From Streptomyces endocoffeicus (GTDB lineage: Bacteria; Actinomycetota; Actinomycetes; Streptomycetales; Streptomycetaceae), in the NCBI RefSeq assembly GCF_016741935.1, contig NZ_JAERRG010000021.1, positions 149,017 through 213,016 on the forward strand: a DNA stretch of 64,000 bases. Reading direction: 5' to 3'. The first letter of the stretch is position 1. Each line of letters opens with the position of its first letter. A program made the translations under genes and the position numbers. The notes under the pieces are model-generated. The model was not told where the DNA came from and did no database searches. It saw nothing but the letters and a program-made list of their open reading frames with translations. Below, one piece after another: positions 18,479 through 26,813 of the stretch.

Positions 18479-18646
18479 CGTAAATCCCCCTAGAGAGATT
18501 GATGCCGGGATCATGTTGGGTAGTTGTCGGACATCTTGCCGACTGTCGAGTTTTCATCGACGACCACGACTGGATCAACGCTTACTTCCTGCCGACAGTT
18601 GCCTGGCCGCGACCGGACTCGCTCCGGTGACATCACACAGACAAGG

Positions 18647-20644
18647 TCAGTAACTGGTGGTCTGCGCCTTCCCGTCGGTTCGGTGCATGGGCAACATGAA
18701 CGTTGTGGGCTCGGCCTCAGGCCAGGAGACGACTATCCGGTCTCCTTGGCCGGCGATATCTTCCACCGCCACCGCGGGAGCAGGGCCGTGGTCGGCCTGG
18801 CGGGACAGTCCGACCACAGCGACGACGATGTCACCGGCAGATACCGTCCGTGTCGCGAGCCACGGCACGCCGGTGTACTCACCGAGGGGGCTGGTTCCCT
18901 GATCGACGGCGACGCCGGCTTCGTCCAGTCCACGTACTCCTTGGATGAAGGAACGCAGATCGTCGCGGGCTGTTTCGGCGAACACGGGCTTCTCGTACGT
19001 GTCCGAGTCCGACCGGAGCGGGCTGGAGGAGGCGATGGGCCAACCCCCGATGCGAAGTCGCACGGCGGATGTCGGGTTGTCGACTCGCGCCAGTCGCACC
19101 TCCACACCGTCACGAACAACGGAAGCGACGGTGAGGACCGGGCCAGGGGTGACAGTACCGGCGGGGCCCGTTCCGGGGTTCGGGCCGGTCTCGTCGGCTG
19201 CGTCTATCCAGTGCACAGGCCCCTGCGAGGCGGCGACGAGCACACCGTCCGCCAGTTCCTGTGCGAGCAACGTACGGAACCCGCTTCGATGACTGGCCCT
19301 GCCGGTGGCGTCGAGCAGTACCACTGTGTTGTCGACCGGATTGGTGACGGACGGGCCTGTGAGTGAGGGCGAGGTCGCCGTGGAGTAGCCGAGCCGGGTG
19401 TAGAGCGGGGAGTCGGCGGTGGCTTCTCCGGGGCGTGAAATGTCCGTGCCATGGTTGAGCACGGTGACGAAGCCGTCCGACTGGCGGGCGGACACCAACC
19501 AGCCGGGTGCCTCGACCACACGGGCGATGTCGCCCGACTCGATGGGCAGTGGTTGCTCGACATCGGTCCACACCGCGTGGTCGGACGGAAGGAGCAGGCC
19601 GAGCATGCCTTTCGCCGCCCAGTACGGAGAGCCCGGCCCCGAATAGGACTGGCGTATCCGGGGCCAGGGACCGTGCCATCCGAGGCTGAGCAGGCCGTCC
19701 GGTTCGAGTGCCCCGTGCTTCGCGAAATGCGAGACGATTCCGCTGGCCGCGCGCCGGAGCAGTCCGGGCGGTTGCCGGCCCGAGCCGGTGATCGCGGACA
19801 CCCACAGTGGGGCGGCCGCGGCGAAGCGATAGGTGAGGCTGCGACCTTGAAACAGGGGTGCGCCATTGGCGCCGATGAGGCGCAGTACGTCATCGGTGTA
19901 ACGACTCAGATCCGCAGCCCACTGGTCACGGAGAGGTGGCGGGCACAGCGTTCCGGTGACGTCGAACAGGCGCGTCCACAACATCGGGTACAGGTGCAGT
20001 GCCCAGCCGTTGTAGTGGTCGAACAGCCGGCCGTGCCCGTCGGCCAGCCAGCCGTTCGCCGCCCGTAGCGATGCGTGAAGCGCGAGGCTCTCCTCGATCT
20101 CCGTGGCGGACCAAGGGCCCCCGACCTCGCGGAGGAATGATTCCACGATGATGCGGAACCATGTCCAGTTGTTCTGCGGATACCACTGTCCGAGCACGGC
20201 GGACAGCCAGTCGACGGTCTGCTCGCGAACGCGTGCGTCCAGGTGGTCCCACAACCAGGGTCGAGTCGCCTGAAGACTCAGTGCGATGGAAGCGGCTTCC
20301 ACCTTCGCCTGGTGCAACCCGTCGTCGGGACGTGGCCAGGCTTCCGGCGACGCCGGATTCGTGCCCGCGGCCAGGCCCTTGGCGTATCTCTCAAGGTAGT
20401 TCCGCGGATCGTCACCGCCGCGGCCGGCCACGAGGAAGCCTGCGATCAGAAACGTGCGGGCGAACCCCTCCAAGCCGTCGGAGATCGGCCCGCTGCCGCC
20501 GACCGGACCGGGAAGGTCTATCCGGGCGCCGCCGGGGGAGCGGTAGGGCTCGACGGCGGTCAGCATCCGGTCCGCGAGCCGCTCCCAGTGTTCCCGTGTC
20601 CATCCGGTGTGCGGGGAGCGGGTGAAGTCGAGTGGGCTCGTCAT
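18647..20644 (-). CDS. DUF2264 family protein, probable cytosolic glycan enzyme
   Basis: A 665-aa protein without a signal peptide. The N-terminal two thirds (TGWTREHWERLADRML, GLEGFARTFLIAGFLVAG, FDHYNGWALHLYPMLW, WAAKGMLGLLLP) match the DUF2264 (PF10022) family, an alpha/alpha-barrel-like fold found in polysaccharide-utilisation loci. The C-terminal third looks beta-rich. From memory some members have been linked to uronic-acid glycosidases (GH154), but I cannot verify that here. Its ATG overlaps the stop of the 2-hydroxyacid dehydrogenase gene (ATGA), so the two are coupled. Confidence 0.75.
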   Translation of the reverse strand: MTSPLDFTRSPHTGWTREHWERLADRMLTAVEPYRSPGGARIDLPGPVGGSGPISDGLEGFARTFLIAGFLVAGRGGDDPRNYLERYAKGLAAGTNPASPEAWPRPDDGLHQAKVEAASIALSLQATRPWLWDHLDARVREQTVDWLSAVLGQWYPQNNWTWFRIIVESFLREVGGPWSATEIEESLALHASLRAANGWLADGHGRLFDHYNGWALHLYPMLWTRLFDVTGTLCPPPLRDQWAADLSRYTDDVLRLIGANGAPLFQGRSLTYRFAAAAPLWVSAITGSGRQPPGLLRRAASGIVSHFAKHGALEPDGLLSLGWHGPWPRIRQSYSGPGSPYWAAKGMLGLLLPSDHAVWTDVEQPLPIESGDIARVVEAPGWLVSARQSDGFVTVLNHGTDISRPGEATADSPLYTRLGYSTATSPSLTGPSVTNPVDNTVVLLDATGRASHRSGFRTLLAQELADGVLVAASQGPVHWIDAADETGPNPGTGPAGTVTPGPVLTVASVVRDGVEVRLARVDNPTSAVRLRIGGWPIASSSPLRSDSDTYEKPVFAETARDDLRSFIQGVRGLDEAGVAVDQGTSPLGEYTGVPWLATRTVSAGDIVVAVVGLSRQADHGPAPAVAVEDIAGQGDRIVVSWPEAEPTTFMLPMHRTDGKAQTTSY

Positions 20645-21696
20645 GCTTGTACCGCCAGGCTCTCTCGGGTGACGGGGTGCAACGGGGGAAGTCCCGCCGC
20701 GTACCGCTCGAGTTCGGTGAGTGCCGCATGCGCCATGGTGTGTGTCTCTGTCCCCTGGGATCCTGCTATGTGCGGGGTCAGCAAGACGTTGGGAAGGTCG
20801 TAGAGGGGAGAGCCTGCGGGAAGCGGCTCGGGATCGGTGACATCGAGGATGGCGTCCAGCCGTCCCGACGCACAGGCGTGTTCGAGTGCCGTGGTGTCCA
20901 CCAGTGCCCCGCGGGCCGTGTTGACCAAAGTGGCACCCGGCCGAAGCCTCGCCAGTTCTGCCGCGCCGATCATGTGCCGGGTCTCGGGCAGCAACGGCGC
21001 GTGCAGTGACAGGACATCGGCGCGCGGCAACGCCTCAGCCATGTCGAGCAGTTCGGCACCTGCCGCGTGCACCTCCGCGGGGTCCGCGAACGGATCCACC
21101 ACGAGAGTCGGTCCCTCGTGCAGCGTCCGCAGGAGGGCTGCCACGCGGCGTCCGATCCTCGAGAAGCCCACGATCACGACGGTGCGGTCGCGCCCGCTCA
21201 ACTCGCCCCGGCGATCCCGGTAGGTCACGTCCTCCCGGTACTTGCGAGCGTCCTGGGCCAGGAAGGGAACCTTCTTGAAGGACCACAACACGGCGGCCAA
21301 CGTGTACCGGGCAACGGGCTCCGCGTTGGCGTCCGCGGCGGTGGTGACCACGATTCCGCGGTCGAGGACCCGTTCGTCGATATGCCCCCGCACGCTGCCG
21401 GCGGCGTGGAAGACGGCACGCAGTCGCGGCGCGGCACTGAGCACGTCGGCGTCGAGCGGCGGGCATCCCCACGAGGTGATCAGCACCTCCACTTTCGCCA
21501 GCCGGGAGCGAACGCCCTGGGAAGTCAACTCATCGGTCACCAGCGGCTCGGCGACCGTTGCGGCAGCACGGAGACGTACGAGCTCGGGTTCACCGAACTG
21601 AAGGCGCAGGGAGTCACGCCCCATGGCCAACAGCGTTTCCGGGCGGCATCCACGCGGCTCATCGGCGACAGGGCCGTGCGCTGGCGGCTTGTGCAT
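20641..21696 (-). CDS. D-2-hydroxyacid dehydrogenase family protein
   Basis: A 351-aa protein; the ATG at 21,696 follows AAGGGGG at 6 bp. It has the NAD-binding motif VGFSRIG (176-182) and the catalytic set of the family: Arg in NTARGALVD, Glu in TDPEPLP and His in LTPHIAGSQG. It should reduce a 2-keto acid or oxidise a 2-hydroxy acid with NAD(H). Its position with DUF2264 and GH78 genes suggests it handles a sugar-acid breakdown product. It diverges from the AraC gene over about 150 bp. Confidence 0.85.
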   Translation of the reverse strand: MHKPPAHGPVADEPRGCRPETLLAMGRDSLRLQFGEPELVRLRAAATVAEPLVTDELTSQGVRSRLAKVEVLITSWGCPPLDADVLSAAPRLRAVFHAAGSVRGHIDERVLDRGIVVTTAADANAEPVARYTLAAVLWSFKKVPFLAQDARKYREDVTYRDRRGELSGRDRTVVIVGFSRIGRRVAALLRTLHEGPTLVVDPFADPAEVHAAGAELLDMAEALPRADVLSLHAPLLPETRHMIGAAELARLRPGATLVNTARGALVDTTALEHACASGRLDAILDVTDPEPLPAGSPLYDLPNVLLTPHIAGSQGTETHTMAHAALTELERYAAGLPPLHPVTRESLAVQA

Positions 21697-21775
21697 TACA
21701 GCCCCCTTACCAACGGCGTGGCTGTCACGGGAACCGGGTGTCGAACTTGGTACATGAACCTGGGCCATTGCTCTG

Positions 21776-21787
21776 TCACGAACGTGA
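21776..21787. promoter_or_regulatory. Inverted repeat TCACG-AA-CGTGA between divergent genes
   Basis: Perfect 5-bp arms in the region between the 2-hydroxyacid dehydrogenase and the AraC gene, a natural place for a shared operator. If the AraC protein starts at the ATG at 21,787 the site would touch its start codon, which favours the downstream start. Confidence 0.35.
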
Positions 21788-21846
21788 TGTTATTGAAGGG
21801 GGTGTGGATATCAGGCAGGGCTGGATTGTGCGGAAGTAGGACGAAG

Positions 21847-22764
21847 TTGCCTCGTGGGTCGCGATACAGATATGAGCGCGCAACCGTGTTCCGCTCGGAC
21901 GGGCTGCCTGTCTGGGCCGATCGTCATGAGATCACCGCTGACGTGGCCGCCCATGACCACGACTTCCTGGAGATCGCCCTCGTCACCCAGGGACGCGCCC
22001 TCCACGTCTCCGTCGATGGTGACCACCCCATTCGCCCAGGCAGCGCCGTAGTGATTCCGCCGAATCAGTGGCATGCCTATCGGGAGTGCGAGGATCTGGT
22101 GGTCTTCGACTGTTTCGTGGCGCCGGAGCTGGTGCACACCACGCTGCCCTTTCTCGATGCCGAGTTGCCTTTGATGGCCGGTTTGCACGCTTCGACCTTG
22201 CCGCTTCCCCAGCGGGTGCAGCTTGGTCCGGGCGACCTGAGCGCGGCGATCGCAGAGCTGTACAGCATGAGTGACATCACTTCAGGGCCGCGCTCCCGTG
22301 TCCAGATCATCGGGCACCTCTTGATCTACCTCGATCTTCTGAGTCACGCGTGGGTCGCCGAGGACTCGGTGGCGCGTCGTCGGCGAGCCAAGCTCCACCC
22401 TGCGGTGTCATGCGCCGTCAAGGTGATGGAGGACGACCCCGGTCGCCTGTGGACCCTTGCGGAACTGGGCGCTCTGACCTCGGTGGAGCGTACATACCTC
22501 GTCCGGTTGTTTCAGCGCGATCTCGGAGTCTCGCCGATCGCCTACCTCAACCAACTGCGGGAGCAAGCCGCGGCCCGGCTTCTGGTGCAAACGGATCAGG
22601 CGGTCGCAAGGATCGGAGCGCAGCTCGGGTGGGGAGACGCCGGCTACTTCGCGCGGCGATTCAAAGCCGCCTACGGGCTGACGCCCTCTGCCTACCGCAG
22701 GCGCGCCCTCAACGGCCAGGGCCGGGACCACTACCCGACTGACTCGGAACCCACAGAGCAGTAA
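21847..22764 (+). CDS. AraC-family regulator with N-terminal cupin
   Basis: The N-terminal half is an AraC-type cupin (HDHDFLEIALVTQG, PGSAVVIPPNQWHAY) and the C-terminus holds two helix-turn-helix motifs (LWTLAELGALTSVERTYLVRLF and QAVARIGAQLGWGDAGYFARRF). Such proteins bind a sugar in the cupin and activate nearby catabolic operons. The start is uncertain: TTG at 21,847 has GGAAGTAGGA just upstream and removes an unusual leader, but ATG 21,787 and GTG 21,886 are in frame. It faces the ABC importer and GH78 genes downstream and the dehydrogenase/DUF2264 pair upstream, and likely controls both. Confidence 0.8.
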   Translation: MPRGSRYRYERATVFRSDGLPVWADRHEITADVAAHDHDFLEIALVTQGRALHVSVDGDHPIRPGSAVVIPPNQWHAYRECEDLVVFDCFVAPELVHTTLPFLDAELPLMAGLHASTLPLPQRVQLGPGDLSAAIAELYSMSDITSGPRSRVQIIGHLLIYLDLLSHAWVAEDSVARRRRAKLHPAVSCAVKVMEDDPGRLWTLAELGALTSVERTYLVRLFQRDLGVSPIAYLNQLREQAAARLLVQTDQAVARIGAQLGWGDAGYFARRFKAAYGLTPSAYRRRALNGQGRDHYPTDSEPTEQ

Positions 22765-22886
22765 CCAAGGCCCGCACCACGGCGTGGGAGGCCCGTGGCG
22801 GCCTCACAGTTGTCGCGGCAGGCCCCCTCGGCTGTCGGTTCCAGGACAACTCTGTCCGACTCTCGCCCAATTCAGGCCATGGTGAC

Positions 22887-22900
22887 GGCCAAGTTTGGCC
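22887..22900. promoter_or_regulatory. Inverted repeat GGCCAA-GT-TTGGCC upstream of importer
   Basis: Perfect 6-bp arms with a 2-bp centre, 81 bp before the first permease gene in the 216-bp gap after the AraC gene. It is a candidate operator for the importer/GH78 operon. GC-rich short dyads arise by chance in such DNA, so support is modest. Confidence 0.35.
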
Positions 22901-22980
22901 AATAGTGTCGCGACCGTGACAGAGCAGCGTTACTCCCATGTGAACTCCGCCGGAAGATCTCGTCACTCGGGATTCTCGGC

Positions 22981-24003
22981 ATGAGCGGGCCGGAGGCGGG
23001 GCTCGCCGAGATCGGCTCAACGGACCGCAAGGCCGGCTGTGACGAGTCTCCAGGCGTGGCCCGTCCGGACGAACCTTCCCCTCGGCGCAGAAGACAGCGT
23101 TTCGTGAGGCTCGGGCGACTCCGGCGTGACCGGCTGTTCGTCCTTCTCATGCTCCCGGGGCTGGTCTACTTTCTGGTATTCCACTATGCGGTTCTCTTCG
23201 GCAACGTCATCGCCTTCAAGGACTACATTCCTTTCGATGGGTTCTGGGCGAGCGCATGGGTTGGTGTCCAGAATTTCACCGATCTTCTCGGTGACCCGGG
23301 TTTTTGGCATGCGGCCCTCAATACGGTCGAGATCGCCGGGTTGCAGTTGATCTTCTATTTCCCTGCCCCGTTGGCCCTGGCTCTGCTGTTGCACAGCCTC
23401 ACGTCGCACACCCTTCGGCGGTTCGTGCAGTCGGTGGTGTATTTGCCGCACTTCATGTCCTGGGTGATCGTGGTCGCCATGGCTCAGCAGATGCTGGGCA
23501 GTGCCGGTCTTTTCAATTCCGCACTGTCGGGAGCCGGCCTGCACACGGTCGACATCATCGGAAACCCGGAACTGTTCAAACCGCTGACCGTGCTGCAGGT
23601 CATCTGGAAGGACTGCGGCTGGGGGACGATCATCTTCCTCGCCGCACTCACCCAGGTCGACGATCAGCTCTACGAGGCCTCGGCCATCGACGGGGCAGGC
23701 CCGTGGCGGAGGTTCTGGCACATCACCCTGCCCTCCATCCGGCCCATCATCATCCTGCTGCTCATCATGCGAATCGGGGAGATCCTCTCCGTCGGCTTTG
23801 AACAGATCCTGTTGCAGCGAACAACTGTGGGTCCCGAAGCAGCGGAAATCATCGACACCTTTGTGTATTACAAGGGAATCGTCGGCGGAAACTTCGGCTT
23901 CGGTGCTGCCGCCGGCCTCTTCAAGGGTGTGGTGGGGGCGATCCTCGTCTACGCCGCAAACAAGATCTCGCACCGCCTCGGGGAACAGGGAGTCTACAAG
24001 TGA
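22981..24003 (+). CDS. Carbohydrate ABC permease, LplB type
   Basis: A 340-aa membrane protein with an extended arginine-rich cytosolic N-terminus, then six spans starting at LFVLLMLPGLVYFLVFHYAV. The loop EASAIDGAGPWRRFWHITLP is the ATPase-docking motif. The sequence style (FKDYIPFDGFWAS, VGVQNFTDLL) is that of LplB/YteP permeases, which import oligosaccharides such as unsaturated rhamnogalacturonides in other bacteria. It overlaps the next permease by GTGA. No ATPase gene is nearby, so a shared ATPase is expected. Confidence 0.85.
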   Translation: MSGPEAGLAEIGSTDRKAGCDESPGVARPDEPSPRRRRQRFVRLGRLRRDRLFVLLMLPGLVYFLVFHYAVLFGNVIAFKDYIPFDGFWASAWVGVQNFTDLLGDPGFWHAALNTVEIAGLQLIFYFPAPLALALLLHSLTSHTLRRFVQSVVYLPHFMSWVIVVAMAQQMLGSAGLFNSALSGAGLHTVDIIGNPELFKPLTVLQVIWKDCGWGTIIFLAALTQVDDQLYEASAIDGAGPWRRFWHITLPSIRPIIILLLIMRIGEILSVGFEQILLQRTTVGPEAAEIIDTFVYYKGIVGGNFGFGAAAGLFKGVVGAILVYAANKISHRLGEQGVYK

Positions 24004-24929
24004 GTGCTGTCAGTGGGACTCGCCCCAGAATTCGTCGGCCGGCCAGTCAAGTGCGCCCGGTCTGGATGGAGAAGCCTCGAAAGGTCACGCTGGCCGCAAA
24101 AGGCGCCGCTCTCGCGGTGATCATCCTTTTGGTCCTCATGCCGTTCCTGGTCGTCATCGCCACCTCGCTGTCGTCCACGGAGTCCGTCGTGGCGAACGGC
24201 GGTTGGGTGGTGTGGCCCAGCGACCCGTCTCTGCAGGCCTACCGGCAGATTTTCAGCGGTGGCATCGTCACCCATGCGCTGTGGGTGAGTATCGGGGTCA
24301 CGGTCGTCGGGACGGCGGCGAGCATGGTGTGCACGGTCATGCTGGCCTACGCGCTCGCCCGCCCCAAGGTCTTCGGCGGCAAACCCATGCTGCTGCTCGT
24401 GCTCTTCACCTTCCTCTTCCCGCCCGGGATGATCCCGACCTATCTGATGGTCAAGAACCTTGGGCTGCTGAACAACTACGCCGCGCTCATCGTCCCGGTG
24501 CTGATCAGTGTCTTCAACCTGGTGGTCCTGCGGGGGTTCTTCCAATCCGTTCCGGAGGAACTGTACGAGGCGGCCCGGCTGGATGGTGCGGGAAACTTCA
24601 GGATCCTCGTGGCCGTGGTACTGCCGCTTTCCAAGGCCGCGCTCGCGATGGTCTCCCTCTTCTACGCCGTGACCTACTGGAACTCATGGTTTCAGGCGTC
24701 GATCTACATGGATGACGACCACTGGCCGCTCCAGCAGGTGCTCCGCACCTACGTCCTGAGCGGCGGTCAGATCGCCAGTTCAACCGGGGCGGGCGACGCG
24801 GCCATGGCCGCCCCGCAAACCATTCAGATGGCCGTCCTGGTCGTGGCGACGGTGCCGATCCTGCTGGTGTACCCGTTCCTGCAGAAGTACTTCGCCAAGG
24901 GCGTGCTCTCGGGCGCCATCAAAAGCTGA
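24000..24929 (+). CDS. Carbohydrate ABC permease, LplC/YtcP type
   Basis: A 309-aa membrane protein that begins at a GTG inside the preceding stop (GTGA overlap). It has six spans and the docking loop ELYEAARLDGAGNFRILVAVVLP. SLSSTESVVANGG after the first span is typical of the LplC/YtcP branch. It forms the channel with the upstream LplB-type permease and works with the solute-binding protein encoded next. Confidence 0.85.
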   Translation: MSAVSGTRPRIRRPASQVRPVWMEKPRKVTLAAKGAALAVIILLVLMPFLVVIATSLSSTESVVANGGWVVWPSDPSLQAYRQIFSGGIVTHALWVSIGVTVVGTAASMVCTVMLAYALARPKVFGGKPMLLLVLFTFLFPPGMIPTYLMVKNLGLLNNYAALIVPVLISVFNLVVLRGFFQSVPEELYEAARLDGAGNFRILVAVVLPLSKAALAMVSLFYAVTYWNSWFQASIYMDDDHWPLQQVLRTYVLSGGQIASSTGAGDAAMAAPQTIQMAVLVVATVPILLVYPFLQKYFAKGVLSGAIKS

Positions 24930-25036
24930 ATTCAAGCCGGACCCACTTCTGAGGCCCGCACATGCGGCGGCCCGTCACTCTGCCCGCAACATGGGCCACA
25001 GGCGTCAAGCACTCCTCTCGAAGGGAATGTACGACC

Positions 25037-26698
25037 ATGCACACCCCCTCCCGCCGTTCCGTGTTGCGCTCCATCGGCATCGCCTCCGCCGCCATCGCCG
25101 CACCTCCCTTGCTGAGCTCCTGCAGTACCTCCAGCTCTTCGGGCGATGCCGCCAACGCGGGGACGGAACTGGCGCCGTGGCCGACGTACGTGCCCAAGGC
25201 CACCGTCACCCCGGACCTCAAGGGCGACGTCGGCACCGGCATCCAGGACACCTACCTGAACTACCCCTCGGAGCTCACCAAGGGAACCTCTGAGACTCCC
25301 GGCGACGGCTCCACACTCAAGGTCATGACCATCACCTATGGCACCGCGCCCACCCCCCGTGGGCAGAACAAGTATTGGCAGGGCATGGAGAAGGCCCTCG
25401 GCGTGAAGATCGACTTCACCTCGGTGCCGGCCGCGGACTTTACGGCAAAGATGGCCACCTTGATGGCCAGCGACGATCTCCCGGACATCCTGAACCTGGC
25501 CGGCGGAGCCACGTTCCCGCACGAGGGTCCTTTTGTCCTCAAGACAATGGCCAACATCTCAGAATTCGTCTCCGGCGACGCCGTCAAGGCCTACCCCAAC
25601 CTCGCGAACCTTCCGACCGGTTCCTGGAAGGCGGCAGGGCGTTTCCACGGCGGCATCTACGGTGTCCCCGTTCAGCGAGCCAGGCCTGCGTTGGTGTTGT
25701 GGATCAACAGCACCAACTTCGAGAAGCACGGCTTCCGCCCCGACAACAGCGGGTACAGCCGCGAGGACTTCACGCGCCTGCTCCAGGAACTCACCCACGG
25801 CAGGAAATACGGGATCGGCGCGGCGAAGGACAACGCCCTGAACTGGTTCGGCGCCCACGCACAGTTCCATGGGGTGCCCAACACCTGGTCGGTATCGGAC
25901 GGGAAGTTCAGTACCTATTACGAGAGCCCTCGCTTCAAGGAGATGCTGGCGTACCTGCACACCCTGTGGAAGCAGAGGCAGTACTACCCCGACTCCGCCT
26001 CGACTGCGACAGTCGACCTCAAGACGCAGTTCTACAACGGAACTGTGCAGTCCTACACGGACAGCTTCGGCGCCCTCCCGACAACGCTCAGTCAGGTGCG
26101 GGGTTTCAAGGCAACACCGATGATCTCCTACTCCGCGGACGGGGTTGACGCCACTCCGTGGGCAGGACCGGGGTATGCCGGGTACACCGTCATCAACAAG
26201 AAGCTGTCGAAGGCGAAGATCAAGATGGTTCTGAAGGTGCTGGATTTTCTGGCCTCACCTTTCGGGACCGAGGAGTACCAACTCCTTATGTATGGCGTGG
26301 AGGGCGTGCACTTCACCTACAACAAGAACGGCGACCCGATGCCGACGGCCCTTGGCAGGACCGAGAACGTCGTCAATCTGCCGTTCTATTCCATGTGCAG
26401 TGCACCCCAGGTGCTGTATGTACCCAATGCGGAGGAAGAGATCAAGGCTGCCTACGAGTGGCAGCGTCAGACCTGCCCCAAGTTGATCAACAATCCGGCG
26501 ACCGGTCTCCGCTCCAATACTCTGAGCACCGCGGGCGCCACGCTGAGCCAGTCCATGGACGACGCGATCATCGGCATCATCACCGGGCGCCGATCCGTCA
26601 ATTCGTGGGACACCGCGGTGAGCGAGTGGAAGTCCGGGGGCGGCGACAAGATCGCTTCGGAATACGAGTCCGAGTATGCGGCGGGTACGACCAAGTAG
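25037..26698 (+). CDS. LplA-type extracellular solute-binding lipoprotein
   Basis: A 553-aa protein; the ATG at 25,037 is chosen over an upstream frame extension because it starts a clean export signal, SRRSVLRSIGIASAAIAAPPLLSSC, with twin arginines at 6-7 and lipobox cysteine 29. The mature part is long (about 525 aa), as in LplA/YtcQ proteins that bind large oligosaccharides. It completes the importer with the two permeases and directly precedes the GH78 gene, which suggests the ligand is a rhamnose-containing oligosaccharide. Confidence 0.85.
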   Translation: MHTPSRRSVLRSIGIASAAIAAPPLLSSCSTSSSSGDAANAGTELAPWPTYVPKATVTPDLKGDVGTGIQDTYLNYPSELTKGTSETPGDGSTLKVMTITYGTAPTPRGQNKYWQGMEKALGVKIDFTSVPAADFTAKMATLMASDDLPDILNLAGGATFPHEGPFVLKTMANISEFVSGDAVKAYPNLANLPTGSWKAAGRFHGGIYGVPVQRARPALVLWINSTNFEKHGFRPDNSGYSREDFTRLLQELTHGRKYGIGAAKDNALNWFGAHAQFHGVPNTWSVSDGKFSTYYESPRFKEMLAYLHTLWKQRQYYPDSASTATVDLKTQFYNGTVQSYTDSFGALPTTLSQVRGFKATPMISYSADGVDATPWAGPGYAGYTVINKKLSKAKIKMVLKVLDFLASPFGTEEYQLLMYGVEGVHFTYNKNGDPMPTALGRTENVVNLPFYSMCSAPQVLYVPNAEEEIKAAYEWQRQTCPKLINNPATGLRSNTLSTAGATLSQSMDDAIIGIITGRRSVNSWDTAVSEWKSGGGDKIASEYESEYAAGTTK

Positions 26699-26813
26699 TC
26701 TGATGCGCACCGAAGCCGACTGAAACGTCGTCCGGTTCGGTGCGGCTGGATGTGTGAACGTTTGAACACGAGTGGCCCGCGCCGGGTCACCCCGGATGGT
26801 CCGAGGAGACCGC

